A DNA stretch of 64,000 nucleotides, taken from contig NZ_MVIM01000019.1 in assembly GCF_002086795.1 (NCBI RefSeq), forward strand, positions 1 to 64,000. Direction: 5' to 3'. The first letter of the stretch is position 1. The number at the start of each line of letters is the position of its first letter. Both the position numbers and the translations under genes were made by a program. Below, piece after piece: positions 17,210 through 24,731 of the stretch. A model generated the notes under the pieces. It was not told where the DNA came from. It searched no databases and saw nothing but the letters and a program-made list of their open reading frames with translations. The DNA is from Mycolicibacterium tusciae. GTDB lineage: Bacteria > Actinomycetota > Actinomycetes > Mycobacteriales > Mycobacteriaceae.

Positions 17210-18322
17210 TTACGGGGCGACGGTGAGCCAGTCGGCGAAGCCCGACGGGTCGTGCCGGCCCAGCGCACCGTGCTCGAACAGGCCCCAGCCCTCGACGGAC
17301 TTGCCGTTCTCGGTGCACACGGCGCGCCCGACGTGGTCGATGACGCCGAAGCCCGCCCGTCCGACGATCGCCGGATCGGTCATGTCGTAGGTCAGGCGCT
17401 CGGTGAACTTGTCGCCCTTCCACATGCCGTGAATCCAGTCGGAGTCACCGCCGTAGCCGCCGCCGACGTGGATCGGCACCGGCAGCTTGGACTCCACGGC
17501 GAAGCGCACGGCGGAGCCGTCCGCCGCGGTGGCATCGATGGTCGCACCGGTCGGAATCCGCGTGCCCGACGTGTAGTGGATCTTGACTCTGGGCCAGCCC
17601 ATCTGCTCCACCCGCCCGTCGCGCCAGATCCGGGTGACATCGTTGAGGCTGCGAAACCCGTTGGGCTCCTCCTGGATGATCAGGCAGATCGCGAAGTCGT
17701 CGAACGCCATCGGCACGTACAGCCACCACATGCCCTCGAAGGGCGGATCCGCCGGCCGCCCCGCGGGTTCGGCCTCACCGATCGGCCGGATACCCCAAGA
17801 GCGATCACGGCTGCCGATCCACACATCGGGATCGACCTTGATCTCATCGCCGTCGATGGCGATCGATCCGGCCCAACTGCCGACCTGGGCGAACCGCTGC
17901 GCATCCAGCGTCACGCGCGTCCCCGACCGAAGCACGTGGCGCTGTTCCTGGATCACGTCGAAAAGCCCGTTCCAGGTGAGGTCGACGGCGATGCCGTCGG
18001 TCTCCTCGAGGATGATCCGCAACTTGTGCAGCGGTTCGCTGACCTCGACGCGGTAGCCCAGCACATGCTGGTTCAGCCGGTCGGAGTCGATGCCGTCGCT
18101 CAGATGGACGGCAGTCTGGGTGTCGCCGCGGCGGACGAGGACGAACGCGTCCTTGACGCCGAGGTTGGGGTAGTAACCGATGCCGGTGATAAGGAAGATG
18201 TCGCCGGTGCGATCGTGAGCGTTGAAATAGGAGCGGTCGTAGAAGTTCCGGTCAGACGCTCCTGGCCACGAAATGGGTTGCGGGATCTGGTGGATCGGAA
18301 ATTCGTCGGTGGGGCCGAGCAT
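17210..18322 (-). CDS. Conserved hypothetical protein, Rv3169-like (AttH/lipocalin-like fold)
   Basis: This 370-residue soluble protein is rich in predicted beta strands, with conserved-looking segments GDIFLITGIGYYPNLGVKDAFVL, DPDVWIGSRDRSWGIRP, MWWLYVPMAFDDFAICLII and GFGVIDHVGRAVCTENGKSVEGWGLFEHG. It corresponds to the Rv3169 position next to an Rv3168-like phosphotransferase, and such pairs recur in actinobacteria. The start ATG shares one base with the stop of the upstream gene (TGATG), which implies translational coupling and joint function with the kinase-fold protein. A carotenoid-hydratase/AttH-type fold is a guess from the beta-rich DRSWG-type motifs. Function unknown. Confidence 0.75.
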   Translation of the reverse strand: MLGPTDEFPIHQIPQPISWPGASDRNFYDRSYFNAHDRTGDIFLITGIGYYPNLGVKDAFVLVRRGDTQTAVHLSDGIDSDRLNQHVLGYRVEVSEPLHKLRIILEETDGIAVDLTWNGLFDVIQEQRHVLRSGTRVTLDAQRFAQVGSWAGSIAIDGDEIKVDPDVWIGSRDRSWGIRPIGEAEPAGRPADPPFEGMWWLYVPMAFDDFAICLIIQEEPNGFRSLNDVTRIWRDGRVEQMGWPRVKIHYTSGTRIPTGATIDATAADGSAVRFAVESKLPVPIHVGGGYGGDSDWIHGMWKGDKFTERLTYDMTDPAIVGRAGFGVIDHVGRAVCTENGKSVEGWGLFEHGALGRHDPSGFADWLTVAP

Positions 18323-19455
18323 CAGGCGTCATCTCCAATGAGTCGTTTGAGTACAGAGCCGTGGTAGAACAGCGATTCGATGGCCTCGGGTGCTTCCATC
18401 TCGCCGAAGCGGACCCGCCGCGCGGTGGTCCGCATGAATACGCAGCACCAAATCACGCCGGAGTACACGTAGAACCATTTCAGGTCGCCCAGCTCGACGC
18501 CGCTGTGCTGGGAGTAGACGGCGCGGACGTCCTCTTCGCGCATGACGTCCGGCAGTCCGGGCAGGCCCGCCAGTCCGGCCAGCTCCTGAAAGACCATGTG
18601 AGCGAAGATAATCCATGCGACGTCCATTTCGCGCGGACCAAGCGTGGCCATCTCCCAGTCGAGTACGGCGGTTGGTTTGAACCCGTCATAGAGCACGTTG
18701 CCGATGCGCGAGTCGCCCCACACCAGAACGGGATCGTTGGCGGCGACGTCCTCGGGCCAGTTCGCCTCCAGCCACTCGAGGGAGCGCTCCACCAGCGATG
18801 AGGTGCCGATGTCGGGAACCGCGAACTGGTACCAGGACTTCAACCAGTTGAAGTTGCGGCGCAACGCATTCGGCTCCGACCCGTCGTCGAGAAAGTCGAA
18901 CACCTTTGCCGGCTCGGGGATGGCATGCAGCTTGGCGATCACCTCGACGGTGCTGTCCTGCAGTTCGCGCTGGTTCTCGTAGGAGGCATCGGCAAACCAG
19001 TTGCCGCCGAACGTATATGGCATCACATCGGGTGGCACGCGTCCGTCGACGTAGTCCATCAGGAAGAACTGCGTCCCAAGGACCGAGCCGGTGGCTTCCA
19101 GCCAGCGCACCGGGGGCACCGGCACGTCGGTCTTCTCGCCGACGATTCGGATGACGTCGAACTGATGGTCCATGCGGTACGACGAGAACACCGGAACGTC
19201 CTGCTCGGCGGGGGCGACCCGGGCTACGAACTTCTGCTCGCGGCGTTCGCCGTCTTCGTCCCAGCGGCCGGTCAGGATGATGGTCTCCGACGACATTCCG
19301 TTGGAGTCCACCCCGCTTTCCACGGTGATCTCGGGAACGGCGCCGCCGGGCATCACCGTCGACAGCCATTGCGACATCACCTCGGGTAGCGCGGTCAGGT
19401 CGCGGCTTGAGTGTTCTAGACGGCTGATGTCTTCGACAGCCGGTTCGCTTGGCAT
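18322..19455 (-). CDS. APH-fold phosphotransferase, Rv3168-like
   Basis: A 377-residue protein of the aminoglycoside/choline kinase fold. It shows the catalytic loop VWGDSRIGNVLY (the usual HGD is WGD, but the catalytic Asp and the following Asn are kept) and the metal-binding LDWEMATLGP. The N-lobe has KFVARVAP, with a likely ATP-binding Lys. Rv3168 was crystallized as a putative aminoglycoside phosphotransferase, but members of this group more often act on small hydroxy or acyl metabolites. It is translationally coupled to the Rv3169-like gene and divergent from a TetR regulator 46 bp away, with an operator-like palindrome between them. GAAGGA precedes ATG 19455. Confidence 0.87.
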   Translation of the reverse strand: MPSEPAVEDISRLEHSSRDLTALPEVMSQWLSTVMPGGAVPEITVESGVDSNGMSSETIILTGRWDEDGERREQKFVARVAPAEQDVPVFSSYRMDHQFDVIRIVGEKTDVPVPPVRWLEATGSVLGTQFFLMDYVDGRVPPDVMPYTFGGNWFADASYENQRELQDSTVEVIAKLHAIPEPAKVFDFLDDGSEPNALRRNFNWLKSWYQFAVPDIGTSSLVERSLEWLEANWPEDVAANDPVLVWGDSRIGNVLYDGFKPTAVLDWEMATLGPREMDVAWIIFAHMVFQELAGLAGLPGLPDVMREEDVRAVYSQHSGVELGDLKWFYVYSGVIWCCVFMRTTARRVRFGEMEAPEAIESLFYHGSVLKRLIGDDA

Positions 19456-19482
19456 CAGAACTGTTCCTTCGGCCGATAATTA

Positions 19483-19499
19483 CGATACGATCCGTAGCG
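19483..19499. promoter_or_regulatory. Operator-like palindrome between Rv3168-like gene and divergent TetR gene
   Basis: CGATACGATCCGTAGCG is a near-perfect inverted repeat (7-base outer arms with one mismatch, centred on 19491). It fills most of the 46-bp gap between two divergent start codons and ends 2 bp before the TetR ATG. TetR proteins commonly bind such sites to repress both themselves and the divergent operon. This is inferred from symmetry and placement. Confidence 0.55.
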
Positions 19500-19501
19500 A
19501 T

Positions 19502-20104
19502 ATGAAATCAGACGCGTCGATCGTTGACAAGACCCCGGGCGCCGGGCGGCCCCGCGATCCACGCATTGACGCTGCCATACTTCGCGCCACCGCCGAACTA
19601 CTTGTGGAAATTGGCTATTCGAATCTCACAATGGCCGCCGTCGCCGAGCGGGCGGGCACCACCAAGACGGCCTTGTACCGGCGATGGTCGAGTAAGGCGG
19701 AGCTGGTGCACGAGGCGGCCTTTCCCGCAGCACCCACGGCGATCGAGACGCCGCCCGGAGACATCACCGCCGACCTCCGCGCGATGATCGACGCCACCCG
19801 AGAGGTGTTCACCAGCCCGCTGGTACGCGCCGCGCTGCCTGGACTGATCTCCGACATGTCCGCCGACGCCGATCTCAACGCCCGTGTCATGGCTCGCTTC
19901 ACGGGTGCGTACGCCGCAGTGCGTACCCGATTGGCCGACGCCGTCGTGCGCGGCGAGGTACATGCCGACATCGACCCGGACAGGCTCGTCGAGGTGATCG
20001 GCGGTGCCACCCTGCTGCGGATGTTGTTGTGGCCCGACGAACCTCTCGGGGCCGACTGGGTTGACCAGACCACCGCGATCGTCGTCCACGGTGTGGTCGC
20101 ATAG
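19502..20104 (+). CDS. TetR-family transcriptional regulator, Rv3167c-like
   Basis: A 200-residue protein with an N-terminal TetR helix-turn-helix (residues ~20-65): RIDAAILRATAELLVEIGYSNLTMAAVAERAGTTKTALYRRWSSKAELV. A helical ligand domain follows. The position, divergent from the Rv3168-Rv3169-like operon, matches Rv3167c in M. tuberculosis. ATG 19502 directly follows the palindrome at 19483-19499, so the transcript is probably leaderless or nearly so, with autorepression at that site. The same frame stays open for 32 codons after the stop codon (see findings). Confidence 0.9.
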   Translation: MKSDASIVDKTPGAGRPRDPRIDAAILRATAELLVEIGYSNLTMAAVAERAGTTKTALYRRWSSKAELVHEAAFPAAPTAIETPPGDITADLRAMIDATREVFTSPLVRAALPGLISDMSADADLNARVMARFTGAYAAVRTRLADAVVRGEVHADIDPDRLVEVIGGATLLRMLLWPDEPLGADWVDQTTAIVVHGVVA

Positions 20105-20199
20105 CAGGCGTGGCTGAACCGGCAGGTGGACATGACGACCGAGCCGCGGCCGGAGTTCAACGGTCGCCGCACGGTCGAGTTCATTCTCAAGCGATCGCG

Positions 20200-20985
20200 C
20201 TAGCTCTCTATCTGGCCCTTGTTGCGCTCGGTCACCGCGCGGAACCGATCGCCGAGACCAGCGAAGTCCCGGGAATCGCGGCTCTGCGCGTTCGCGATGC
20301 TGTCTTCTGCCGCCAGCGCCGGATCGATGACGGCGGCCGCACCCGTCGTGTAGATCTCCTTGAGCCCCAGCATCGTTGGGCCGGGGACCTCGGCGATCTG
20401 CGACGCCAGCTCCAGCGCCCGGTCGAGAAGACGGTCGTGGGGGACGACCTCGGTCACCAGGCCGATGCGCTCGGCGCGCGCCGCATCGATGACTTCGCCG
20501 GTCATCGAAAGGCGCCTGGCCATCCCGAGGCCGACGAGCTGGGGCAGGCGTGCCGTCATTCCGCCGCCGGGCAGGATGCCGACGCGGGCGTGCGTGTCGG
20601 CGAACACCGCCCGCTCGGATGCGATGAGAAAGTCGCAGCCGAGCGCCATTTCCAGGCCACCGGTGAACACCGCCCCGTTGATCGCGGCGATGATCGGGGT
20701 GCGCATTCTCCCGGTGGCCTCGATGCAGCTGTGCGACCGGAATTCCGCGAAGTACTCGGTGCCGTCGCGCTGCGCCTCCTTGAGGTCGACGCCCGCGCAG
20801 AATGCCGGGTCGGCGCCGGTGAGTACGACGGCGCGCACCGAATCGTCGGCGTCGGCGTCGGTCAACGCGGCGTACGTCGCGCGGATTAGGTCGCGGCTCA
20901 GGGCATTTCGGGCTTCGGGGCGGTTGAGCGTCAGCACGCGCACCGGACCGTGGTCGGTGACGAGAACGAGCGGGGCGGTGGTCAT
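20200..20985 (-). CDS. Enoyl-CoA hydratase/isomerase (crotonase) family protein lacking the usual catalytic glutamates
   Basis: A 261-residue crotonase-fold protein with AFCAGVDLKEAQ (CoA/oxyanion region) and the signature IAAINGAVFTGGLEMALGCDFLIASE. At the site of the first catalytic Glu of classical hydratases (QPEILLG context) this protein reads THARVGILPGGG. At the second (about 20 residues later) it reads ARRLSMTGEVI, with Arg in the aligned place. Plain hydration of enoyl-CoA is therefore unlikely; isomerase, hydrolase, dehalogenase or lyase chemistry is possible. It is divergent from the flavin hydroxylase operon, with an 80-bp gap. Its 3' end is close to the TetR gene. Confidence 0.85.
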   Translation of the reverse strand: MTTAPLVLVTDHGPVRVLTLNRPEARNALSRDLIRATYAALTDADADDSVRAVVLTGADPAFCAGVDLKEAQRDGTEYFAEFRSHSCIEATGRMRTPIIAAINGAVFTGGLEMALGCDFLIASERAVFADTHARVGILPGGGMTARLPQLVGLGMARRLSMTGEVIDAARAERIGLVTEVVPHDRLLDRALELASQIAEVPGPTMLGLKEIYTTGAAAVIDPALAAEDSIANAQSRDSRDFAGLGDRFRAVTERNKGQIES

Positions 20986-21027
20986 GACACGAATGTAGCG
21001 GGCTGCGATTCAAAAAGAGTACATTGC

Positions 21028-21048
21028 ATTACGCATCCGTTTCGTAAT
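21028..21048. promoter_or_regulatory. Inverted repeat in divergent crotonase/hydroxylase promoter
   Basis: ATTACG (21028-21033) and CGTAAT (21043-21048) form a perfect 6-base inverted repeat with a 9-base spacer, in an AT-rich 80-bp gap between divergent genes. A TetR regulator is encoded at the end of the rightward operon, so this is a plausible binding site. Arms are short, so confidence is low. Confidence 0.35.
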
Positions 21049-21065
21049 TGTAGAGAGGTTGTCCG

Positions 21066-22553
21066 ATGGAGCAGGTGTTGGTGGTGGGAGCCGGTCCGGC
21101 GGGCTTGGGCCTGGCGTGTGCCCTATTGCAACACGGCATAGCCGTCCGGGTAGTAGACAAGTCCGACGGACCTGCGACGACGTCACGGGCGAACTTCCTG
21201 CATGCGCGTGGATCGGAGGTGCTCGACCGACTCGATGCACTCGGTGATCTACCGCAGCGCTCGGTGCGCGCCATGCAGATCACCAACTTCTTGGGCGACA
21301 AGCCGATTGGGCGGATCCGCTTCGGCGACCCAGGTATGAAGACGGCCGCTCCACCGATGGTGATCTCGCAGGCCGAGGTCGAGGCAACGCTGCGGAGCCG
21401 GCTCGCCGAACTCGGCGGCACGATCGAGTGGGGCACACCGCTGGTCGGCATGCGACAACACGCTTCCGGTGTGGTCGCGACCATCGGCGACGAGGAGACG
21501 ACTACGGCATGGCTGGTGGGCTGCGACGGCGCGGCCAGCGCCACCCGCGGGCTCGCCGGTATCGGCTTCCCCAGGGTGAAGATCAGCGAGCGTTTCCTGC
21601 TTGCCGACGTCGCATTGGATTGGGATCTGGATCGCTCGGGCACCACTGGCTGGATCCACCCGAGCGGATTGATCGGCGTGATGCCGATGCCCGGGGGGCT
21701 GTGGCGTGTCTTCGCCTACGATCCTGGTCAGCAGGCCGACAAGCCGAGCGAATCGGAAATCCTTGCTCGACTCGTGCAGATTCTCCCCGAGCGGACCGGC
21801 CGTGACGTTCGTGTTCTCGACGCCCATTGGTTGTCGATGTTCACCGTGCACCGAGGGCTGGCCGACACATATCGGCGTGGCCGGGTGCTGATCGCCGGAG
21901 ATGCGGGCCATATCCACGCCCCGTTCGGCGGGCAAGGCATGCTCACAGGGCTCGGTGACGTGGAGAACCTCGCGTGGAAGCTCGCCCTCGTCGTCGACGG
22001 CCGCGCCGACGTGGCGCTGCTCGACACCTATGAATTAGAGCGTCGGCCGCTGGCCACCGAGGTGTTACGCGGCACCAGCGCGGTCACGCGGATCAATGTG
22101 GCCCAAAGCCGTATCGGGCGCTTCATCCGCGATCGGGTCGTCGCGCCCATCTTCAAGATTCCCGCCCTTCAACGGTTGGTCACCTTTCGAGCCTCGCAGC
22201 TGTGGGTGAGCTACCGACGGGGTCCGCTGGCCGAAACTTCCCTCTTGAAAGGGAAGCTGACAGAAAAGCCCGGACCGGGAGACCGCGTTGCCGACCGGGA
22301 CTGCTTCCGCGCTGACGGTGCGTCAACACGCCTCTATGTGGAGTTGCGTGGACGGTGGGCGCTGCTCAGCGCCGACGAGTCGCTGCTGCAGACCGCCCGT
22401 GCACACTTAGGAGATCGAATTGCCTTGTTGCGCAGTGTAGATCACGACAGCTGGCTGGTGCGTCCGGATGGCCACTTGGCTTGGCGTGGTGATGATCGCG
22501 ACGCGTTGGCACGTTGGCTGCGGTCCGCTCTGAGAAGCGGATGCGTTCGATGA
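21066..22553 (+). CDS. FAD-dependent aromatic-type monooxygenase (PHBH/PheA-TfdB family)
   Basis: A 495-residue class A flavoprotein hydroxylase. Motifs in order: the GXGXXG FAD site VLVVGAGPAGLGLACALLQHG; the DG motif VGCDGAASATRGLAGI; and the second FAD motif GRVLIAGDAGHIHAPFGGQGMLTGLGDVENLAWKLALV. A shorter thioredoxin-like C-terminal segment ends the protein. The family uses NAD(P)H and O2 to hydroxylate phenols or similar rings, and some members inactivate antibiotics such as rifampicin; the substrate cannot be assigned. GAGAGG precedes ATG 21066. The downstream TetR gene overlaps its stop codon. Confidence 0.9.
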   Translation: MEQVLVVGAGPAGLGLACALLQHGIAVRVVDKSDGPATTSRANFLHARGSEVLDRLDALGDLPQRSVRAMQITNFLGDKPIGRIRFGDPGMKTAAPPMVISQAEVEATLRSRLAELGGTIEWGTPLVGMRQHASGVVATIGDEETTTAWLVGCDGAASATRGLAGIGFPRVKISERFLLADVALDWDLDRSGTTGWIHPSGLIGVMPMPGGLWRVFAYDPGQQADKPSESEILARLVQILPERTGRDVRVLDAHWLSMFTVHRGLADTYRRGRVLIAGDAGHIHAPFGGQGMLTGLGDVENLAWKLALVVDGRADVALLDTYELERRPLATEVLRGTSAVTRINVAQSRIGRFIRDRVVAPIFKIPALQRLVTFRASQLWVSYRRGPLAETSLLKGKLTEKPGPGDRVADRDCFRADGASTRLYVELRGRWALLSADESLLQTARAHLGDRIALLRSVDHDSWLVRPDGHLAWRGDDRDALARWLRSALRSGCVR

Positions 22554-23149
22554 CAACGGCTGCGCGCGGCCGGCCGCGCGACCCCGCACTGGACAAGGCG
22601 ATCATGACCGCCGCGCTGGACTCGTTCATCGAACATGGCATCGCGGGGATGAGCATCGAACAGGTCGCCAAGCGCGCGGGCGTCGGAAAGCCGACTGTCT
22701 ACCGTCGCTGGTCGAGTAAGGAGCAACTCGTCGCGGATGCGATCGAGGCGTTTGTCGTCACCGGAGTGCAATGGCCGTCTCGCGACGAGATCGACGCCGT
22801 CAGACCACAGGAGCTGATCCGCCGCAACATCGATGCCGCCGCGCGCACCGCCGCCGACGCGATGTTCCGCGCGCTCGTCGCGCAGATCTACGGCTCTGCG
22901 GTGACGCATCCCTTGTTGATGCAGACGTACTGGGACCACTACGTCGGTCCCCGCCGCACATTGGCGATCGCGATGCTCCAGCGGGCTCAAAGCGAAGGCT
23001 CGGTTCCACCCGACGCCGACCTCGACGTGCTCGTCGATATGCTCGCGGGCGCCGTCACTTATCGTGTGCTGCAGCCCAATCCGCCCAGTGCTCGGCAGAT
23101 GCGGCGCTACCTCGAATCCGCCTACCGTCAAGTCGGGCTGCTGCCGTGA
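22550..23149 (+). CDS. TetR-family transcriptional regulator
   Basis: A 199-residue regulator with the N-terminal HTH at residues ~15-60 (LDKAIMTAALDSFIEHGIAGMSIEQVAKRAGVGKPTVYRRWSSKEQLV), very like the Rv3167c homologue's YRRWSSK recognition segment. ATG 22550 overlaps the stop of the hydroxylase gene (ATGA). A start 9 bp earlier (22541, with AGAAG just upstream) is also possible. It is co-transcribed with the hydroxylase and so likely its local repressor. Confidence 0.88.
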   Translation: MTTAARGRPRDPALDKAIMTAALDSFIEHGIAGMSIEQVAKRAGVGKPTVYRRWSSKEQLVADAIEAFVVTGVQWPSRDEIDAVRPQELIRRNIDAAARTAADAMFRALVAQIYGSAVTHPLLMQTYWDHYVGPRRTLAIAMLQRAQSEGSVPPDADLDVLVDMLAGAVTYRVLQPNPPSARQMRRYLESAYRQVGLLP

Positions 23150-23153
23150 CGCG

Positions 23154-24731
23154 CTAGCGCAGGAACTGGTTGGCGGTGTTGGCCAGATCCAGCAGCGGCT
23201 GCGGCAGGGCGCCGAGGGCGAACGTGACGGCGGCGGTGACGGTGACAACGGCGGTGCTGAGCACGCTGGGCACCACGACGGTCGGTGCGTCGTCGGGCGG
23301 GTCGGTGAAGAACATCAACACGATGACCCGCACATAGAAGTACGCGGCGACGGCGCTGGCGAGCACGCCGACGATGACCAGTGGTATCGCGCCGCCTTCG
23401 CCCGCGGCCTTGAAGACCGCGAACTTGCTGACGAACCCGCTCGTCAAGGGGATACCCGCGAACGCCAGCAGGAACAGCGAGAACACCACCGCCACGACGG
23501 GATACCGTCTGCCGAGCCCCGCCCAGCGCGCCATCGCGGTGTCTTCTTCACCCGCAGAATTTCGGACCAGGCTCACCACGGCGAAGGCGCCGACGGTGCT
23601 GAATCCATAGGCGAACAGATAGAACAGGGTCGACGACAGGCCGGACTCGTTCTCGGCGATCACACCGGTGAGGATGAACCCGGTATGCGCCACCGCCGAG
23701 TAGGCCAGCATGCGCTTCACGTCGGTCTGCGTGATGGCGGTGACAGTGCCGACGACCATCGTCAGTATCGCGATCGCCCACAGCACCGGCCGCCAGTCAT
23801 CGCGCAGTTCGGGCAGCGCGACGTAGAACACCCGCAGCATCGCACCGAAGGCGGCGATCTTGGTGGCGGCGGCCATGAACGCGGTGATCGGCGTCGGAGC
23901 GCCCTGGTACACGTCGGGGATCCACGAGTGGAAAGGCACGGCGCCGACCTTGAACAGCACTCCCACTAGCAGCATCGCCGTACCGAGCAGGGCCAGTGAC
24001 GTCTTCCCGGACCCGGCGGACACGACCGCGGCGATCTCACGGAGGTCCAGGGTCCCCGAGTAGCCGTACAGCATTGCGGCGCCGAACAAGAAGAATGCCG
24101 ACGAAAAGGCGCCGAGCAGAAAGTATTTTAGCGCGGCTTCCTGCGAGAGCAGACGGTTGCGACGGGCGAGACCGCACAGCAGATACAGGGGCAGCGACAG
24201 CACCTCGAGCGCGATGAACATCGTCAGCAGGTCGTCGGCGGCGGGGAACAGCAGCATGCCGCCGATGGCGAACATGGTCAGCGGAAACACCTCGGTCTGG
24301 ATCACCCCGGCCTTGGTGACGAGCTGCTCGGCCACCGAGCCGGGTATCGCGGACGCCTGCGGCGTGAACCCGTCCAACCCCCGAGCTCCGTTGCCGCCGT
24401 CCGTGTCTGTCCCGATCTGACGTTCGGCGATGAGCAGGATGCCCAGCACCCCGACGAGCAGGATCGTGGCCTGGAGGAACAACGCCGGCTTGTCGATGAC
24501 GACGGCGCCCATGACCGCGGAGTGGCCGATCGTGCCGTGCAGATCGCGGGCCAGCATCACGACGGCGACCAGCGCGGCGATCAGGCCGCCGAGGCACAGC
24601 ATGAGCTGAGCGGCGTACCTGCGCTGGCGCGGCAGAAACGCCTCGACGAGCACGCCGAGGATGGCCACGCCGAACACGATCAGCATCGGGGACAGCAGGT
24701 CGTATTCGACGACGGGCGTGGGCAGATTCAT
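23154..24731 (-). CDS. nuoN: NADH-quinone oxidoreductase subunit N
   Basis: Antiporter-like membrane subunit of complex I, 525 residues, with about 14 hydrophobic helices. Family landmarks include the proton-channel Lys in KYFLLGAFSSAFFLFGAAMLYG, the discontinuous-helix region VGVLFKVGAVPFHSWIPDVYQGAPTPITAFMAAATK, and AITQTDVKRMLAYSAVAHTGFIL. It is the last gene of the nuo operon. Its 5' end overlaps nuoM by 4 bp, and it converges with the TetR gene, leaving a 4-bp gap and no visible terminator. Confidence 0.97.
   Translation of the reverse strand: MNLPTPVVEYDLLSPMLIVFGVAILGVLVEAFLPRQRRYAAQLMLCLGGLIAALVAVVMLARDLHGTIGHSAVMGAVVIDKPALFLQATILLVGVLGILLIAERQIGTDTDGGNGARGLDGFTPQASAIPGSVAEQLVTKAGVIQTEVFPLTMFAIGGMLLFPAADDLLTMFIALEVLSLPLYLLCGLARRNRLLSQEAALKYFLLGAFSSAFFLFGAAMLYGYSGTLDLREIAAVVSAGSGKTSLALLGTAMLLVGVLFKVGAVPFHSWIPDVYQGAPTPITAFMAAATKIAAFGAMLRVFYVALPELRDDWRPVLWAIAILTMVVGTVTAITQTDVKRMLAYSAVAHTGFILTGVIAENESGLSSTLFYLFAYGFSTVGAFAVVSLVRNSAGEEDTAMARWAGLGRRYPVVAVVFSLFLLAFAGIPLTSGFVSKFAVFKAAGEGGAIPLVIVGVLASAVAAYFYVRVIVLMFFTDPPDDAPTVVVPSVLSTAVVTVTAAVTFALGALPQPLLDLANTANQFLR

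Noticed and set aside
18322..19455. Aminoglycoside resistance from the APH-fold genes (also 41139-42098)
   Set aside because: The APH fold is shared with many metabolic kinases; the gene contexts (Rv3169-like partner, acyl-CoA dehydrogenase) point to small-molecule or acyl-CoA metabolism.
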